Shown in pieces: positions 11,243 to 19,972 of a stretch of 64,000 nucleotides of DNA. The stretch's first letter is position 1; the number at the start of each line of letters is the position of its first letter. The notes beneath the pieces were generated by a model that worked only from the letters and a program-made list of their open reading frames with translations, ran no database searches and was not told where the DNA came from. The stretch spans positions 124,001 through 188,000 of the forward strand of contig NZ_SGWW01000003.1 of the NCBI RefSeq assembly GCF_004216575.1, read 5' to 3'. This DNA is from Microcella putealis. GTDB taxonomy: Bacteria > Actinomycetota > Actinomycetes > Actinomycetales > Microbacteriaceae. Made by a program: the position numbers and the translations under genes.

Positions 11243-12805
11243 CTAGACGCGGGCGACCGTCGGCACGAGGGGCTCGGGCAGGGGCTCGGTCGAGGTGTCG
11301 CCGCGCAGGCGCTTCACCAGCACCTCGGCGCTGATGAGGCACATGGGCAGACCAATGCCGGGAATCGTCGAGTAGCCCGCGTAGTAGAGCCCGCGCACCT
11401 TCTTCGACACGTTGCCAGCCCGGAAGAACGCCGACTGCTTCAGCACGTGCGCGGGCCCGAGCGCCGTGCCGCGCCACGCGTTGACGTCTTCGGCGAAGTT
11501 GCCGGGGCCGTAGGTGCGACGCACGACAATGCGATCGGCCAGGTCGGGAATGCCCGCCCACTCGCTGATCTGCTCGATGATGCGGTCGGCGTAGGTCTCG
11601 AGCGGGGTGTCGCCGTCGCCGTCGACGTCGCCGCGGCCGAACGACAGATCGGCCGGCGCCGGAACAAGCACGAACACGTTCTCGTGCCCCTCGGGCGCAA
11701 CCGACGGATCGACGCCCGACGGCTTGCAGATGTAGAGCGACGCGGGGTCGGGCCACGACGGGCTCTCGCCGAAGATCTTCTCGAAGTTCTCGCGCCAGTC
11801 AGCGGCGAACAGCAGGGTGTGGTGCTCAAGCTGCGGCAGCTCACCCTCGATGCCGAGGTACATGAGCAGCGCGCTCGGCCCGGCCGTCGCTTTCTGCCAG
11901 TACGACTCGGGGTAGGTCTGGCGCTCGACCGGCAGCATCGTCGTCTCGACGTGGTGCAGGTCGGCCGCGGCGACGACGATGTCGGCGTCGAGCCGTTCGC
12001 CGTCCTCGAGGACGACGCCCCGAGCATCCCCCGTTGCCTCATCGATCAGGATGCGCGAGACGGGCGCATTCAGCCGCAGCGTCGCGCCCTGCTCCTCCGC
12101 GACGGCGGCGACGCGCTCGATGAGCTTCGCAAAGCCGCCCATCGGGTAGAGCACGCCGTCAGAGAGGTCGAGGTGCGACATCAGGTGATACATCGCCGGA
12201 GTCAGGAACGGCGACGAGCCGAGGAAAACCGCCGGGTAGCCGAGAATCTGGCGCAGCCGCAGGTCGCGGAAGCGCGCGCCGACGAAACTGTCGAGGTTCT
12301 GGACGAGCAGCTTCACGAGCTTTCCCGCGCGCTTCAGCACGTCGCCGCGCATGATCGGGCCGAGCGACTCGAAGCTCGTGTAGAGGAACCGCTTCTTCGC
12401 CATGACGTAGGTGTCTTCGGCCGAGTCGAGGTAGCGCTCGAGCTTCGCGCCCGCGCCCGTCTCGATCGACTCGAACAGCGCCACGTTGTCGTCGCGGTTC
12501 GCGGCGATGTCGGTGGGCCGGTCGAAGCCCTCGGTGATGACCCGGTAGCCGGGGTCGAGCTGAATCAGCTCGAGCTGCTCGGCGGTCGAGGTGCCGCACA
12601 GCTTGAAGAAGTGGTCGAACACCTCGGGCATGAGATACCAGCTGGGCCCGGTGTCGAAGCGGAAGCCGTCGACCGACCACGAGCCGGCGCGACCGCCGAA
12701 CTGGTCGCGCTTTTCGACGAGGGTGACGTCGTGGCCGTCGCGGGCGAGCAGCGCGGCCGACGACAGGCCGGCGATGCCGCCGCCGATCACAATGACGCGG
12801 CTCAT
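11243..12805 (-). CDS. crtI: phytoene desaturase
   Basis: A 520-residue FAD-dependent desaturase that converts phytoene to lycopene. The N-terminal dinucleotide fold is plain (VIGGGIAGLSSAALLARDGHD, residues about 5-25), followed by FGGRAGSW and DTGPSWYLMP, both typical of CrtI. The C-terminal family block GLYYAGYSTIPGIGLPMCLISAE (about 475-497) binds the cofactor. The ATG at 12805 overlaps the stop of crtB by four bases. It is the third gene of the carotenoid operon and provides the lycopene used by CrtEb. Confidence 0.96.
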   Translation of the reverse strand: MSRVIVIGGGIAGLSSAALLARDGHDVTLVEKRDQFGGRAGSWSVDGFRFDTGPSWYLMPEVFDHFFKLCGTSTAEQLELIQLDPGYRVITEGFDRPTDIAANRDDNVALFESIETGAGAKLERYLDSAEDTYVMAKKRFLYTSFESLGPIMRGDVLKRAGKLVKLLVQNLDSFVGARFRDLRLRQILGYPAVFLGSSPFLTPAMYHLMSHLDLSDGVLYPMGGFAKLIERVAAVAEEQGATLRLNAPVSRILIDEATGDARGVVLEDGERLDADIVVAAADLHHVETTMLPVERQTYPESYWQKATAGPSALLMYLGIEGELPQLEHHTLLFAADWRENFEKIFGESPSWPDPASLYICKPSGVDPSVAPEGHENVFVLVPAPADLSFGRGDVDGDGDTPLETYADRIIEQISEWAGIPDLADRIVVRRTYGPGNFAEDVNAWRGTALGPAHVLKQSAFFRAGNVSKKVRGLYYAGYSTIPGIGLPMCLISAEVLVKRLRGDTSTEPLPEPLVPTVARV

Positions 12806-13713
12806 GCGGACGCTCCGATCGCGTTCGCTGCGACCGGTCGCGGCGCGCGTGGGGTGCGCCCCGCAGCCGCTTCGGCGAGCAGGCGCGCCTTCACGGCGGT
12901 GGGCACGCTGATGCGTGCGCGGATGAGGGTGTCGGCGGGCGTCTTGCGGATGCGCGTGGCGAGTTCCTGAAAGAGGCTTTGGGCGAGCGCGACCGCGCGC
13001 CGGCTGCCGGCGGGGAGGTCGGGAATCACGGCGGCCGAAACCCGCAGGTCGGCATCGATGTCGTCGAGCAAGCGGTGCTTCTCCTGTTCCGTGAACTGGT
13101 CGACGCGGACTCCGGGGAAGTAACTGCGCCCGAGCGTCTCGACGTCGGCCGCGAGATCACGCAGGAAGTTGACCTTCTGGAAGGCGGCGCCGAGGGCGCG
13201 AGCTCCGCGCACCATGCGCTCATTCTGCTGGTCGCTGATCGGCTGATCCTGAAGGAATGCCCGCAGACACATGAGGCCCACGACCTCGGCCGAGCCGTAG
13301 ACGTAGAGCTCGAAGCTTTCTTGGTCGTGCTCGGTGTCGGTCAGGTCCATGCGCATCGAGTGGAAGAACGGCGCGGTGAGCTCTTCTCCGAAGCCCACCT
13401 CGCGTGCCGTGCGGGCGAAGGCGTGCACGACGAGGTTCGTCGAGTAGCCGGTCGCCATGGCGCGGTGGGTCTCGGCCTCGAACTCGTCGAGGTAGGTGCC
13501 GGCGGCAGACGAGTCCAGGCCTGCCTCGGCGACACCGCCATCGACGATTTCGTCGGCGACCCGCACGAGCGCGTAAATGTTTTCGACGTGTTGGCGCACG
13601 CGCGGTTCGAGCAGCTTCGACGCGAGCGCGAACGACGTCGAGTAGCGGCGGATCACCCGCCCGGCGATTTCGTCGGCGACACGGTCGTACAGGCTGAGGC
13701 GCGTGAGCGTCAT
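12802..13713 (-). CDS. crtB: phytoene synthase
   Basis: A 303-residue squalene/phytoene synthase that condenses two geranylgeranyl diphosphates. Both metal-binding acidic motifs are visible: RVADEIVDG (about residues 51-59) and NFLRDLAADVETLGRSYFP (about 180-198). The N terminus YSTSFALASKLL is characteristic. It lies seven bases after the stop of crtE and overlaps crtI. The C terminus ends in a variable Ala/Pro/Arg tail. GC content and codon use match the surrounding operon. Confidence 0.96.
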   Translation of the reverse strand: MTLTRLSLYDRVADEIAGRVIRRYSTSFALASKLLEPRVRQHVENIYALVRVADEIVDGGVAEAGLDSSAAGTYLDEFEAETHRAMATGYSTNLVVHAFARTAREVGFGEELTAPFFHSMRMDLTDTEHDQESFELYVYGSAEVVGLMCLRAFLQDQPISDQQNERMVRGARALGAAFQKVNFLRDLAADVETLGRSYFPGVRVDQFTEQEKHRLLDDIDADLRVSAAVIPDLPAGSRRAVALAQSLFQELATRIRKTPADTLIRARISVPTAVKARLLAEAAAGRTPRAPRPVAANAIGASA

Positions 13714-13720
13714 CGGGGGG

Positions 13721-14791
13721 TCACTTCACTCGGTCGAGCACCTCGGTGGCCACCGGGTGCAGTTCGTCGCGCAGGGCGGCGGGAATGTGCGGTTCGGCGA
13801 GGCGCGAGAGCGCGCGCTGGGCGTAGTCGCGGGCGAGATTCTCGGCGAAGGCGCGGGCACCGCACACCGCCAGCAGCTCGCGGGCTTCTTCGGCCTCGGT
13901 CTCGTCAAGGTCGTGCTTGCCGATCAACTCGCCGAGGCGTGCCCATGCCGGCGTCGAGCTGGCGAACGCGACCATGACCGTGCGCTTGCCCTCGCGGAGG
14001 TCACCGATCGTGGTCTTGCCGGTCGCCCCCCACTCGCCAAAGACTCCGAGCACGTCGTCGATGACCTGGTAGGCGATGCCGATCTCGCGACCGAAGTCGC
14101 CCAGCGTCTCGACGGCCTTGTCGGATGCGCCGGCGAGGATCGCCCCGGCCTGCAACGGCGTCTCAAACGAGTAGACCGCCGTCTTCAAGCGCTCCATCGT
14201 GAGGATGTCGTCGACGAGCGGCATCTCGGGCTCGATCGAAAAGTCGACGTCGATGAGCTCGCCCGCGGCCGAGGCGAACATCGCCTCGTCGAGCACGTCG
14301 GCGAGGCGGTCGCGCACCTCGGCGCTCGCGCCCGAGCGGTCGAGCAGACGGTACGAGTTGAACAGCGCCAGGTCGCCCGCGATGACGGCGGCCGAGACCC
14401 CGCGGTGCTCGGCGATTTCTTCAGGGGCTCCGAGCGTGACGGCGTGGTCGCGGTAGGAGCCTGAGATGTTCGGAATGCCCCGGCGCACAAAGTCGCGGTC
14501 GATGACGTCGTCGTGCACGATCAGCGCCGTGTGCAGCAGCTCAAACGCGGCGCCCACGTAGGCCGCGGCATCGAGATCGCGCCCGCCCAGCCCGCAGTAG
14601 GCCGCCATCACCATGCGGGGGCGGAATCGCTTGCCCCCCTGCGTGTTGCGCTCGAGTAGGCCCCACAGGTGCAGATAGTGCTGGCCCAGGGGTTCTGCAC
14701 GCTTCTTGGATAGGGTGAAGAAGCGCTCCAGCACAGCGTCGACGAGGGCCGCCCGCTCCTGGGCGATGTCCACTGCGTCGTGTCGTTTCAC
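13721..14791 (-). CDS. crtE: geranylgeranyl diphosphate synthase
   Basis: A 356-residue all-alpha polyprenyl synthetase. The first Asp-rich motif is HDDVIDRD (about residues 93-100) and the second YQVIDDVLGVFG (about 239-250), followed by KTTIGDLREGKRT. It supplies C20 precursors to CrtB. It is the first gene of the carotenoid operon, is divergently arranged from idi, and starts at ATG 14791. Only 22 bp separate the two start codons, so the promoters must overlap each other and the 5' ends of the genes. A housekeeping role in menaquinone precursor synthesis cannot be excluded. Confidence 0.94.
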   Translation of the reverse strand: MKRHDAVDIAQERAALVDAVLERFFTLSKKRAEPLGQHYLHLWGLLERNTQGGKRFRPRMVMAAYCGLGGRDLDAAAYVGAAFELLHTALIVHDDVIDRDFVRRGIPNISGSYRDHAVTLGAPEEIAEHRGVSAAVIAGDLALFNSYRLLDRSGASAEVRDRLADVLDEAMFASAAGELIDVDFSIEPEMPLVDDILTMERLKTAVYSFETPLQAGAILAGASDKAVETLGDFGREIGIAYQVIDDVLGVFGEWGATGKTTIGDLREGKRTVMVAFASSTPAWARLGELIGKHDLDETEAEEARELLAVCGARAFAENLARDYAQRALSRLAEPHIPAALRDELHPVATEVLDRVK

Positions 14792-14813
14792 CCCAGCAGA
14801 CTAGCGCGGCACC

Positions 14814-15353
14814 ATGACCGAAACCCCCGAACTCGTCGTCCTTCTCGCCGACGACGGAACCCCCGTCGGCACCGCCGAAAAGGCGACCGTGCACACCCAC
14901 GAGACCCCGCTGCACCAGGCGTTTTCGTGCCACGTGTTCGACGAGCACGGCCGCGTACTGGTCACCCGCCGGGCGCTGGGCAAGAAGACCTGGCCGGGTG
15001 TGTGGACGAACAGCTTCTGCGGGCACCCCGCTCCGGGCGAAGACCTGGCCGAGGCGATCGCCCGCCGCGCCGAGCGCGAGCTCGGGCTGACCCTCACCGA
15101 GGTGCGGGTCGCCCTGCCCGACTTCCGGTATCGCGCGATCGACGCCTCAGGTGTCGTCGAGAACGAGATCTGCCCGGTATTCACCGCGCGTGCCACGAGC
15201 GATCCGCGCCCGGCGGCCGATGAGGTCGCCGAGTGGGCATGGGTCGACCCGGCAGCGCTCAAGGGCGCTGTCGAGGCGACGCCGTTCGCCTACTCACCCT
15301 GGATCGGCTGGCAGCTCGCCGCGTGGCAAGGCTCCTACGCGCCCGTCTCCTGA
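14814..15353 (+). CDS. idi: isopentenyl-diphosphate delta-isomerase, type I
   Basis: A 179-residue Nudix-fold isomerase interconverting IPP and DMAPP. It carries the catalytic Cys in TNSFCGHP (about residues 63-70) and the catalytic Glu in VVENEICPVF (about 112-121). DMAPP is both the primer for CrtE and the unit added twice by CrtEb, so its position divergent from the C50 carotenoid operon makes metabolic sense. The 3' end overlaps the convergent histidine kinase gene by 19 bases. Confidence 0.95.
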   Translation: MTETPELVVLLADDGTPVGTAEKATVHTHETPLHQAFSCHVFDEHGRVLVTRRALGKKTWPGVWTNSFCGHPAPGEDLAEAIARRAERELGLTLTEVRVALPDFRYRAIDASGVVENEICPVFTARATSDPRPAADEVAEWAWVDPAALKGAVEATPFAYSPWIGWQLAAWQGSYAPVS

Positions 15354-17371
15354 CTCTGCACGGGAATAGCTCCCGTCAGCGGGTGCTCGTCGGGCGCGAC
15401 GCGGGGCAAGCGCACCACCGCGGTCGTGCCCGACTGGCCGTCTGACTCGAGCCGCACCTCGCCGCCGAGCCGCCTCTCGATGAGCGCCTTGACGATCGGT
15501 AGCCCGAGGCCCGTGCCCGGCACATCTCGGTGTGCTGTGTCGGCGACGCGGTAGAAGCGCTCCCACACCCGCTCGATCTCGCTCGGGGGGATTCCCGGGC
15601 CCTGGTCGCCGATACGCAGCTCGAGCCCATTGGCGTACTCGGCGACACTCACGGTGATGGTGCCGCCGACCGGCGAAAACTTCACCGCGTTCGACAGCAG
15701 GTTCGAGATGACGCGCTCGAGATCGAGAGCGGTCGTCGTGATCACGCGCGGCGCATCCGTGAAGTCCTTGACGATCGTGAGCGCCTTCGCGGGCGCGAGC
15801 CCCGCGGCGTCATCGCACGCCATGCAGACCAGTTCCGAGACGTTGACGGGTTCGGCGGGTCGGCGCTGCGGCGCGACAGTGGTCAGGCGGCTGAGCTCGA
15901 GTACGTCGTCAATGACCGCCGCGAGGCGGCGGGCGTTGCGGTCGATGATCGCCGCTGCCTGACGTTCGGCATCGGGCAGGGCGCTGTCAGCGAGCTCCTC
16001 AACGAAGCCCAGAATTGCCGTGACGGGGGTGCGCAACTCGTGGCTGACCGAGGCGATGAATGCGTCCTTTTGGCGGTTGAGGTCGCGCAGCTGTTCGGCC
16101 GTCTCCAACGCCTCGCGCTCGCGGGCGTCGCGCGCAGTCACGTCAATCAACACGATCGTCAAGATTTCGGTGCCGGTGGGGCCCGTGTGCACCGTGACAT
16201 CGGCCTCGAATTGGCCCCGGTCACCCAGATTGAGGTCAATGCGGCCCGATTCGGATTCTCGGATCGCCTCGTCGAGAGCAGGAGGGCCCAGCACGGGTCC
16301 GGTTCCGCGGAGCCGGCGTCGATCACCCCGCTGCGGCACACTGTCGCCGAGTGCGCGTTCGGCGGCCGGAGTGACCTCGAGTACGCGCAGGGTGTCGCCG
16401 CGAACGATTTCGGCGATCACGAGGCCGGTGTCGATGTTGAGCAGGCCGCTGCGCAGCACCGTCTCGCGCGCCGCCAACTCGGCCGCGGCAGCGCCCCAAT
16501 CGGCCCGGGCCGCGGCAACCAGGATGCTCGCGCACGCGTGCACGATCAGGGACAGCTGCACGATCATGACGTCGAGACGCGGTTCGCCCGGCACGAGCTC
16601 GGCATACGATCCCCAGCCGTAGGCGGTGACCGTGGTCGCCACGATGCCCAGCATCCCGAGTTGAATCGCGACCTGGCCGATCGGCATGCGGAACGCCGCC
16701 CACAACAGCACGGCGATCGTCGTGAAGCCCAAAGGAACAGGGTTGCCCGGCCAGTACGCAGCGAACAGCACGCCGACGAACACCACCGACAGCAACACGG
16801 CCTCGAAGGGGCGGCCGACTGCGCGCCAGCGCCAATCGACGAGCGTGATCGGGGTCAGCACGAGAAGAGCGCTCGCGTGCGAGGGGTACAGGGCGAACAC
16901 CGTCGCGACGGGGTCAGCGCCAGCGAACATCCAGGCGGTTGCCGCGCCCACGATCGTGACGACCAGGGCACCCACTGCGACCGCGAGGATGAAGCGACCC
17001 GCCGAGCGGACGGACCGAATCGTCGCGTAGCGACCGCCGGCCGTGGCGATCCACCCCACGGCCAAGGCCGTGCCCGCGTTCGCGAGGGCGTAGCCGAGAT
17101 CAAGCGACACCGGCCTGCCGACGGCGAAGTTGGCGAGAAATACCGCGATGAAAATGCCGACGGTCACGAGCATCCGACGGCGGGCCATGATCACGGCCGC
17201 GGCACCCAGCGCGGCGGCGGGCCACCAGTACGCGACGACGGCGTTCGGCGGCCGGAACTCGATCGACCACCAACTGACGAGGCCGACAGCGACGATCAGG
17301 GCGACGACAACCGTCGCGTGCACCCGGCGGGGGGCGTCATGGACGCGGGCCGCGAGGTCAGAGCGGGCCAT
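15335..17371 (-). CDS. MASE1-domain sensor histidine kinase (copy 1)
   Basis: A 678-residue membrane histidine kinase. Residues about 20-295 form a polytopic MASE1 sensor (YWWPAAALGAAAV signature after the first helix, eight or so helices). Next is a divergent PAS-like segment (300-420). A HisKA domain carries the phosphoacceptor in ASVSHELRTP (His near 440), and a HATPase_c domain has N-box NLLSNAVKFSP (about 558), GDQGPGIP (about 588) and GTGLGLPIV (about 616). It is a close paralog of the kinase encoded immediately upstream at 17466-19490. The pair probably shares the response regulator at 19556. The sensed signal is unknown. Confidence 0.9.
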   Translation of the reverse strand: MARSDLAARVHDAPRRVHATVVVALIVAVGLVSWWSIEFRPPNAVVAYWWPAAALGAAAVIMARRRMLVTVGIFIAVFLANFAVGRPVSLDLGYALANAGTALAVGWIATAGGRYATIRSVRSAGRFILAVAVGALVVTIVGAATAWMFAGADPVATVFALYPSHASALLVLTPITLVDWRWRAVGRPFEAVLLSVVFVGVLFAAYWPGNPVPLGFTTIAVLLWAAFRMPIGQVAIQLGMLGIVATTVTAYGWGSYAELVPGEPRLDVMIVQLSLIVHACASILVAAARADWGAAAAELAARETVLRSGLLNIDTGLVIAEIVRGDTLRVLEVTPAAERALGDSVPQRGDRRRLRGTGPVLGPPALDEAIRESESGRIDLNLGDRGQFEADVTVHTGPTGTEILTIVLIDVTARDAREREALETAEQLRDLNRQKDAFIASVSHELRTPVTAILGFVEELADSALPDAERQAAAIIDRNARRLAAVIDDVLELSRLTTVAPQRRPAEPVNVSELVCMACDDAAGLAPAKALTIVKDFTDAPRVITTTALDLERVISNLLSNAVKFSPVGGTITVSVAEYANGLELRIGDQGPGIPPSEIERVWERFYRVADTAHRDVPGTGLGLPIVKALIERRLGGEVRLESDGQSGTTAVVRLPRVAPDEHPLTGAIPVQSQETGA

Positions 17372-17396
17372 GGTGACTCAATTCGTGACAGGGGTT

Positions 17397-17412
17397 CACT
17401 CCTAGTGGAGTG
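17397..17412. promoter_or_regulatory. inverted repeat upstream of MASE1 kinase copy 1
   Basis: CACTCC-TAGT-GGAGTG is a perfect six-base inverted repeat with a four-base spacer, located 25 bp upstream of the start of the kinase gene at 17371, inside the 94-bp gap between the two kinase genes. It could be an operator or a small hairpin in the leader. There is no T-run, so a terminator role is unlikely. Confidence 0.3.
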
Positions 17413-17465
17413 TCCTGATCGTAATCCCCCCGGGGGCATTGTCGATACGGACGAAAGTCCCCCCG

Positions 17466-19490
17466 TCAGGGGGCTGAGACGGCCTGCTCACCGGCGCCCA
17501 GCGGCACGGTGAGGCGCGCGACCGTGCCGCGGCGGTGCGGCCCGGGCAGCAGCTCGATGTCGCCGCCCAGGCGCTCCTCGACGAGTGCGCGCACGATCGG
17601 CAGGCCGAGGCCCGTTCCCGGGGCGTCGCGGTGCGACTCGTCCTGCACGCGATAGAAGCGTTCCCACACGAGCGGCAGTTGATCGGCGGGGATGCCCGGG
17701 CCATCGTCGGTGATCGTCAACTCGGCACTCGTGTCGTTGCCGGTCAAGACCACCCGAACGTGCCCGCTCAGAGGGCTGAACTTCACGGCGTTCGAGAGCA
17801 GGTTGGCGATGACCCGCTGAACGTCTTGGCGAATGACGCGCGCGACGACCGGCTCGGTGGGCAGGGTCACCACGATGTCGATGGCCCGCTGGGGGAAGAG
17901 CCCGCGAGCGTCTTCCGCGGCCTGCTCGACCAAATCACGGAGGTCGACGGCAACCGGCGTGCGGCTGATGGAGGTGGAACCGGTCAGACGGCTGAGCTCG
18001 AGCACGTCCTCGATGACGTCCGCCAGCCGGCGAGCGTTGCGGTCAATGACGGTGGCGGCCTGCAGCGCCTCGTGCGACAGGGGCTCATCGACGAGCTGCT
18101 CGGAGAACCCCATAATCGCCGTCACGGGGGTGCGCAGTTCGTGGCTGACCGCGGCGATGAAGTCGTCTTTCTGCCGGTTGAGGTCGTGCAGGCGGGCGAG
18201 CGACTGCACCGCAGCGTCTTCACGCTCTTGGCGGCGCGTGACATCGCTGATGACGACGGTCACAATCGCGCTTCCCCGCCCGAGGGCGCGCACCGAAACG
18301 GAGGCGTCGAAGCGTCGATTGCCGCGCTGCAGCTCGACCTCTCCCGGTTGCTGCTTGCGCAGCAGGGCGTCAAGCTCGCGATTGCCGAGCACGGGTTGCG
18401 ACGGCGCGAGCAGGATTCCCTCCGTGAACCACGCCACCGGCGCTTTGGTCAGGCCAAACGCGTCGAGAGCCACCTGGTTGATGCCGCGAATCACCAGGCG
18501 CGATTGATCGGTGAGCTCGGCGATCACGATGCCCGAGTCGGCGTTGACGATGCCGTCGCGCAACAGCTCCTCCTGCGCCTCGACGCGCACCAGCGCGCGA
18601 CCCCAGTCGTTGCGAGCCCCCGACACGAAGAGGGCGGCGAGAGCGTGCACGATGAGGAAGCCCTGCAGCAACAGCACGGTCGTCCGCTCACCCGATGCGA
18701 TAAACGGGGCAAAGGGTCCGCCGCCGAGGACGGTGAGGATCGTGGCGGCCGTGGCGAGAACGAGCAATTCCGTGGCCACGACAACGGTCGGTAAGCGGAA
18801 TGCCGCCCACAGCACGGCGGCGAGCGGCAAGTAGCTCGTCGGCAACTCGTTGCCCGGCGTGAACACAAACCACGTCAGGGCGATCAGGGTGATCACCTGA
18901 ACGACGACCTCGACGACGGAGACGCGGCCGTGATGCGTACGCGGTGACAGCAAGAAAAGGGGCAGGACGACGACGAGCGCCGAGAAGTGCGATGCCACCA
19001 GCGAGAAGAACGCGACCTCGAGCGGCTGGCCCGCCACCGTGAAGGCCGTGACCGCACCGATCACCCCGATCACGGTCGCACCCGCCGCGCAGGCGACCAG
19101 GAACCGTGCGATGTCGCGCACTCCGTCGAGGCGGGCGGCGGAGGTGCCGCGCGTCAGCACCCAGGCGACCACCCAGACCTCAACGGCGTTCGCGATGCCG
19201 TAGCCAATGGTGAGGCCCCACTCGCGACCTCCGAGAACGTTCGCGGCCATGGCGACGATCAGCACCCCGAGGGCCGCCGCGATGCGCGTGCCGCGGGAGG
19301 CGAGCACCGCCGCCACACCCAAACCCGCGGCGGGCCACCAGGCCGCGATCGCGGCGCCGGCGGGGCGCAATTCGACCGAGTAGAAGCTCACGAGGCCCGC
19401 CGCGAAGAGCAGGATCGCGATCACAGATCGGCGCACGGCGGGCGAGGCCGACCACACCATCGATGTGAAGCCCACGCGCACCCTCCCCAT
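17466..19490 (-). CDS. MASE1-domain sensor histidine kinase (copy 2)
   Basis: A 674-residue paralog of the neighbouring kinase with the same domain order: MASE1 membrane sensor (AAWWPAAGLGVAAVL at about residue 37-51), PAS-like linker, HisKA with AAVSHELRTP (His near 447), then HATPase_c with NLLSNAVKFSP, TDDGPGIP and GTGLGLPIV. ATG 19490 is used here, but GTG 19475 has a GGGGAGG site six bases upstream and may be the real start. It is divergent from the receiver-only regulator with a 65-bp gap holding a short inverted repeat (ACGGGG...CCCCGT, 19492-19508). Both kinases keep His and ATP-binding motifs, so neither looks inactive. Confidence 0.9.
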   Translation of the reverse strand: MGRVRVGFTSMVWSASPAVRRSVIAILLFAAGLVSFYSVELRPAGAAIAAWWPAAGLGVAAVLASRGTRIAAALGVLIVAMAANVLGGREWGLTIGYGIANAVEVWVVAWVLTRGTSAARLDGVRDIARFLVACAAGATVIGVIGAVTAFTVAGQPLEVAFFSLVASHFSALVVVLPLFLLSPRTHHGRVSVVEVVVQVITLIALTWFVFTPGNELPTSYLPLAAVLWAAFRLPTVVVATELLVLATAATILTVLGGGPFAPFIASGERTTVLLLQGFLIVHALAALFVSGARNDWGRALVRVEAQEELLRDGIVNADSGIVIAELTDQSRLVIRGINQVALDAFGLTKAPVAWFTEGILLAPSQPVLGNRELDALLRKQQPGEVELQRGNRRFDASVSVRALGRGSAIVTVVISDVTRRQEREDAAVQSLARLHDLNRQKDDFIAAVSHELRTPVTAIMGFSEQLVDEPLSHEALQAATVIDRNARRLADVIEDVLELSRLTGSTSISRTPVAVDLRDLVEQAAEDARGLFPQRAIDIVVTLPTEPVVARVIRQDVQRVIANLLSNAVKFSPLSGHVRVVLTGNDTSAELTITDDGPGIPADQLPLVWERFYRVQDESHRDAPGTGLGLPIVRALVEERLGGDIELLPGPHRRGTVARLTVPLGAGEQAVSAP

Positions 19491-19491
19491 T

Positions 19492-19508
19492 ACGGGGGGT
19501 CTCCCCGT
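19492..19508. promoter_or_regulatory. inverted repeat in kinase/regulator divergent promoter
   Basis: ACGGGG-GGTCT-CCCCGT forms a six-base inverted repeat in the intergenic space between the divergent kinase (start 19490) and response regulator (start 19556). Its position suits an operator acting on both directions, but GC-rich repeats of this length also arise by chance. Confidence 0.25.
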
Positions 19509-19555
19509 TGTCGGCCCCGTTCTGAGACTAAGGTGTGAAAAGAAAAGAGGGAATG

Positions 19556-19930
19556 ATGGCGCGCATTCTGATCGTTGAAGACGAGCCCGACGTTCTCCTC
19601 CTACTCGAAAACCGAGTACGGGGCGCCGGGCACGACGTCGTGAGCGCCACCAACGGCGAAGAAGGCCTCACGCTGGTCGCCACCGAAAAGCCCGACCTGG
19701 TCGTTCTCGACTGGATGATGCCACGCCGCGACGGAATCGATGTTTGCGAAGAGATTCGTGCATCCGACCCCGAGCACCAGATCAAGGTGCTGATGCTGAC
19801 GGCGCGTTCGCAGCAGAGCGACGTCGACCGGGCAATGGCCGCCGGCGCCGACGACTACATCGTGAAGCCGTTCAGTTCGCGCGACCTGATTGAGCGCATC
19901 CAGGCCCTCATCGAGGGCCGCGCCGCGTAG
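19556..19930 (+). CDS. stand-alone receiver response regulator
   Basis: A 124-residue protein made only of a CheY-like receiver domain, with no DNA-binding or enzymatic output domain. The acidic pocket is EDE (residues 8-10), the phosphoacceptor is Asp52 in VLDWMMP, the switch Thr82 is in MLTARS, and Lys104 is in YIVKPF. ATG 19556 is preferred over ATG 19553 and GTG 19535 because the GAGG ribosome site at 19547-19550 is then five bases away. The gene is divergent from two MASE1 kinases, which are its likely phosphodonors. Output is presumably by protein-protein interaction or a phosphorelay. Confidence 0.9.
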   Translation: MARILIVEDEPDVLLLLENRVRGAGHDVVSATNGEEGLTLVATEKPDLVVLDWMMPRRDGIDVCEEIRASDPEHQIKVLMLTARSQQSDVDRAMAAGADDYIVKPFSSRDLIERIQALIEGRAA

Positions 19931-19948
19931 CGGCGACTCACGTCGGAT

Positions 19949-19965
19949 GCTCGCCCTCGGCGAGC
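19949..19965. terminator. hairpin between convergent regulator and dcd
   Basis: GCTCGCC-CTC-GGCGAGC is a perfect seven-base stem with a three-base loop in the 42-bp gap between convergent genes. It lacks a T-run on either side, so termination is plausible but not certain. Confidence 0.4.
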
Positions 19966-19972
19966 GGCTCGC

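Noticed and set aside
11231..12970. 579-codon plus-strand frame opposite crtI/crtB
   Set aside because: Shadow of the carotenoid operon; no domain or plausible start context.
15530..17512. Long plus-strand open frame opposite the first MASE1 kinase
   Set aside because: It is the antisense shadow of a well-supported kinase gene; its composition is Arg/His/Gly-rich with no domain, as expected from high-GC antisense frames.
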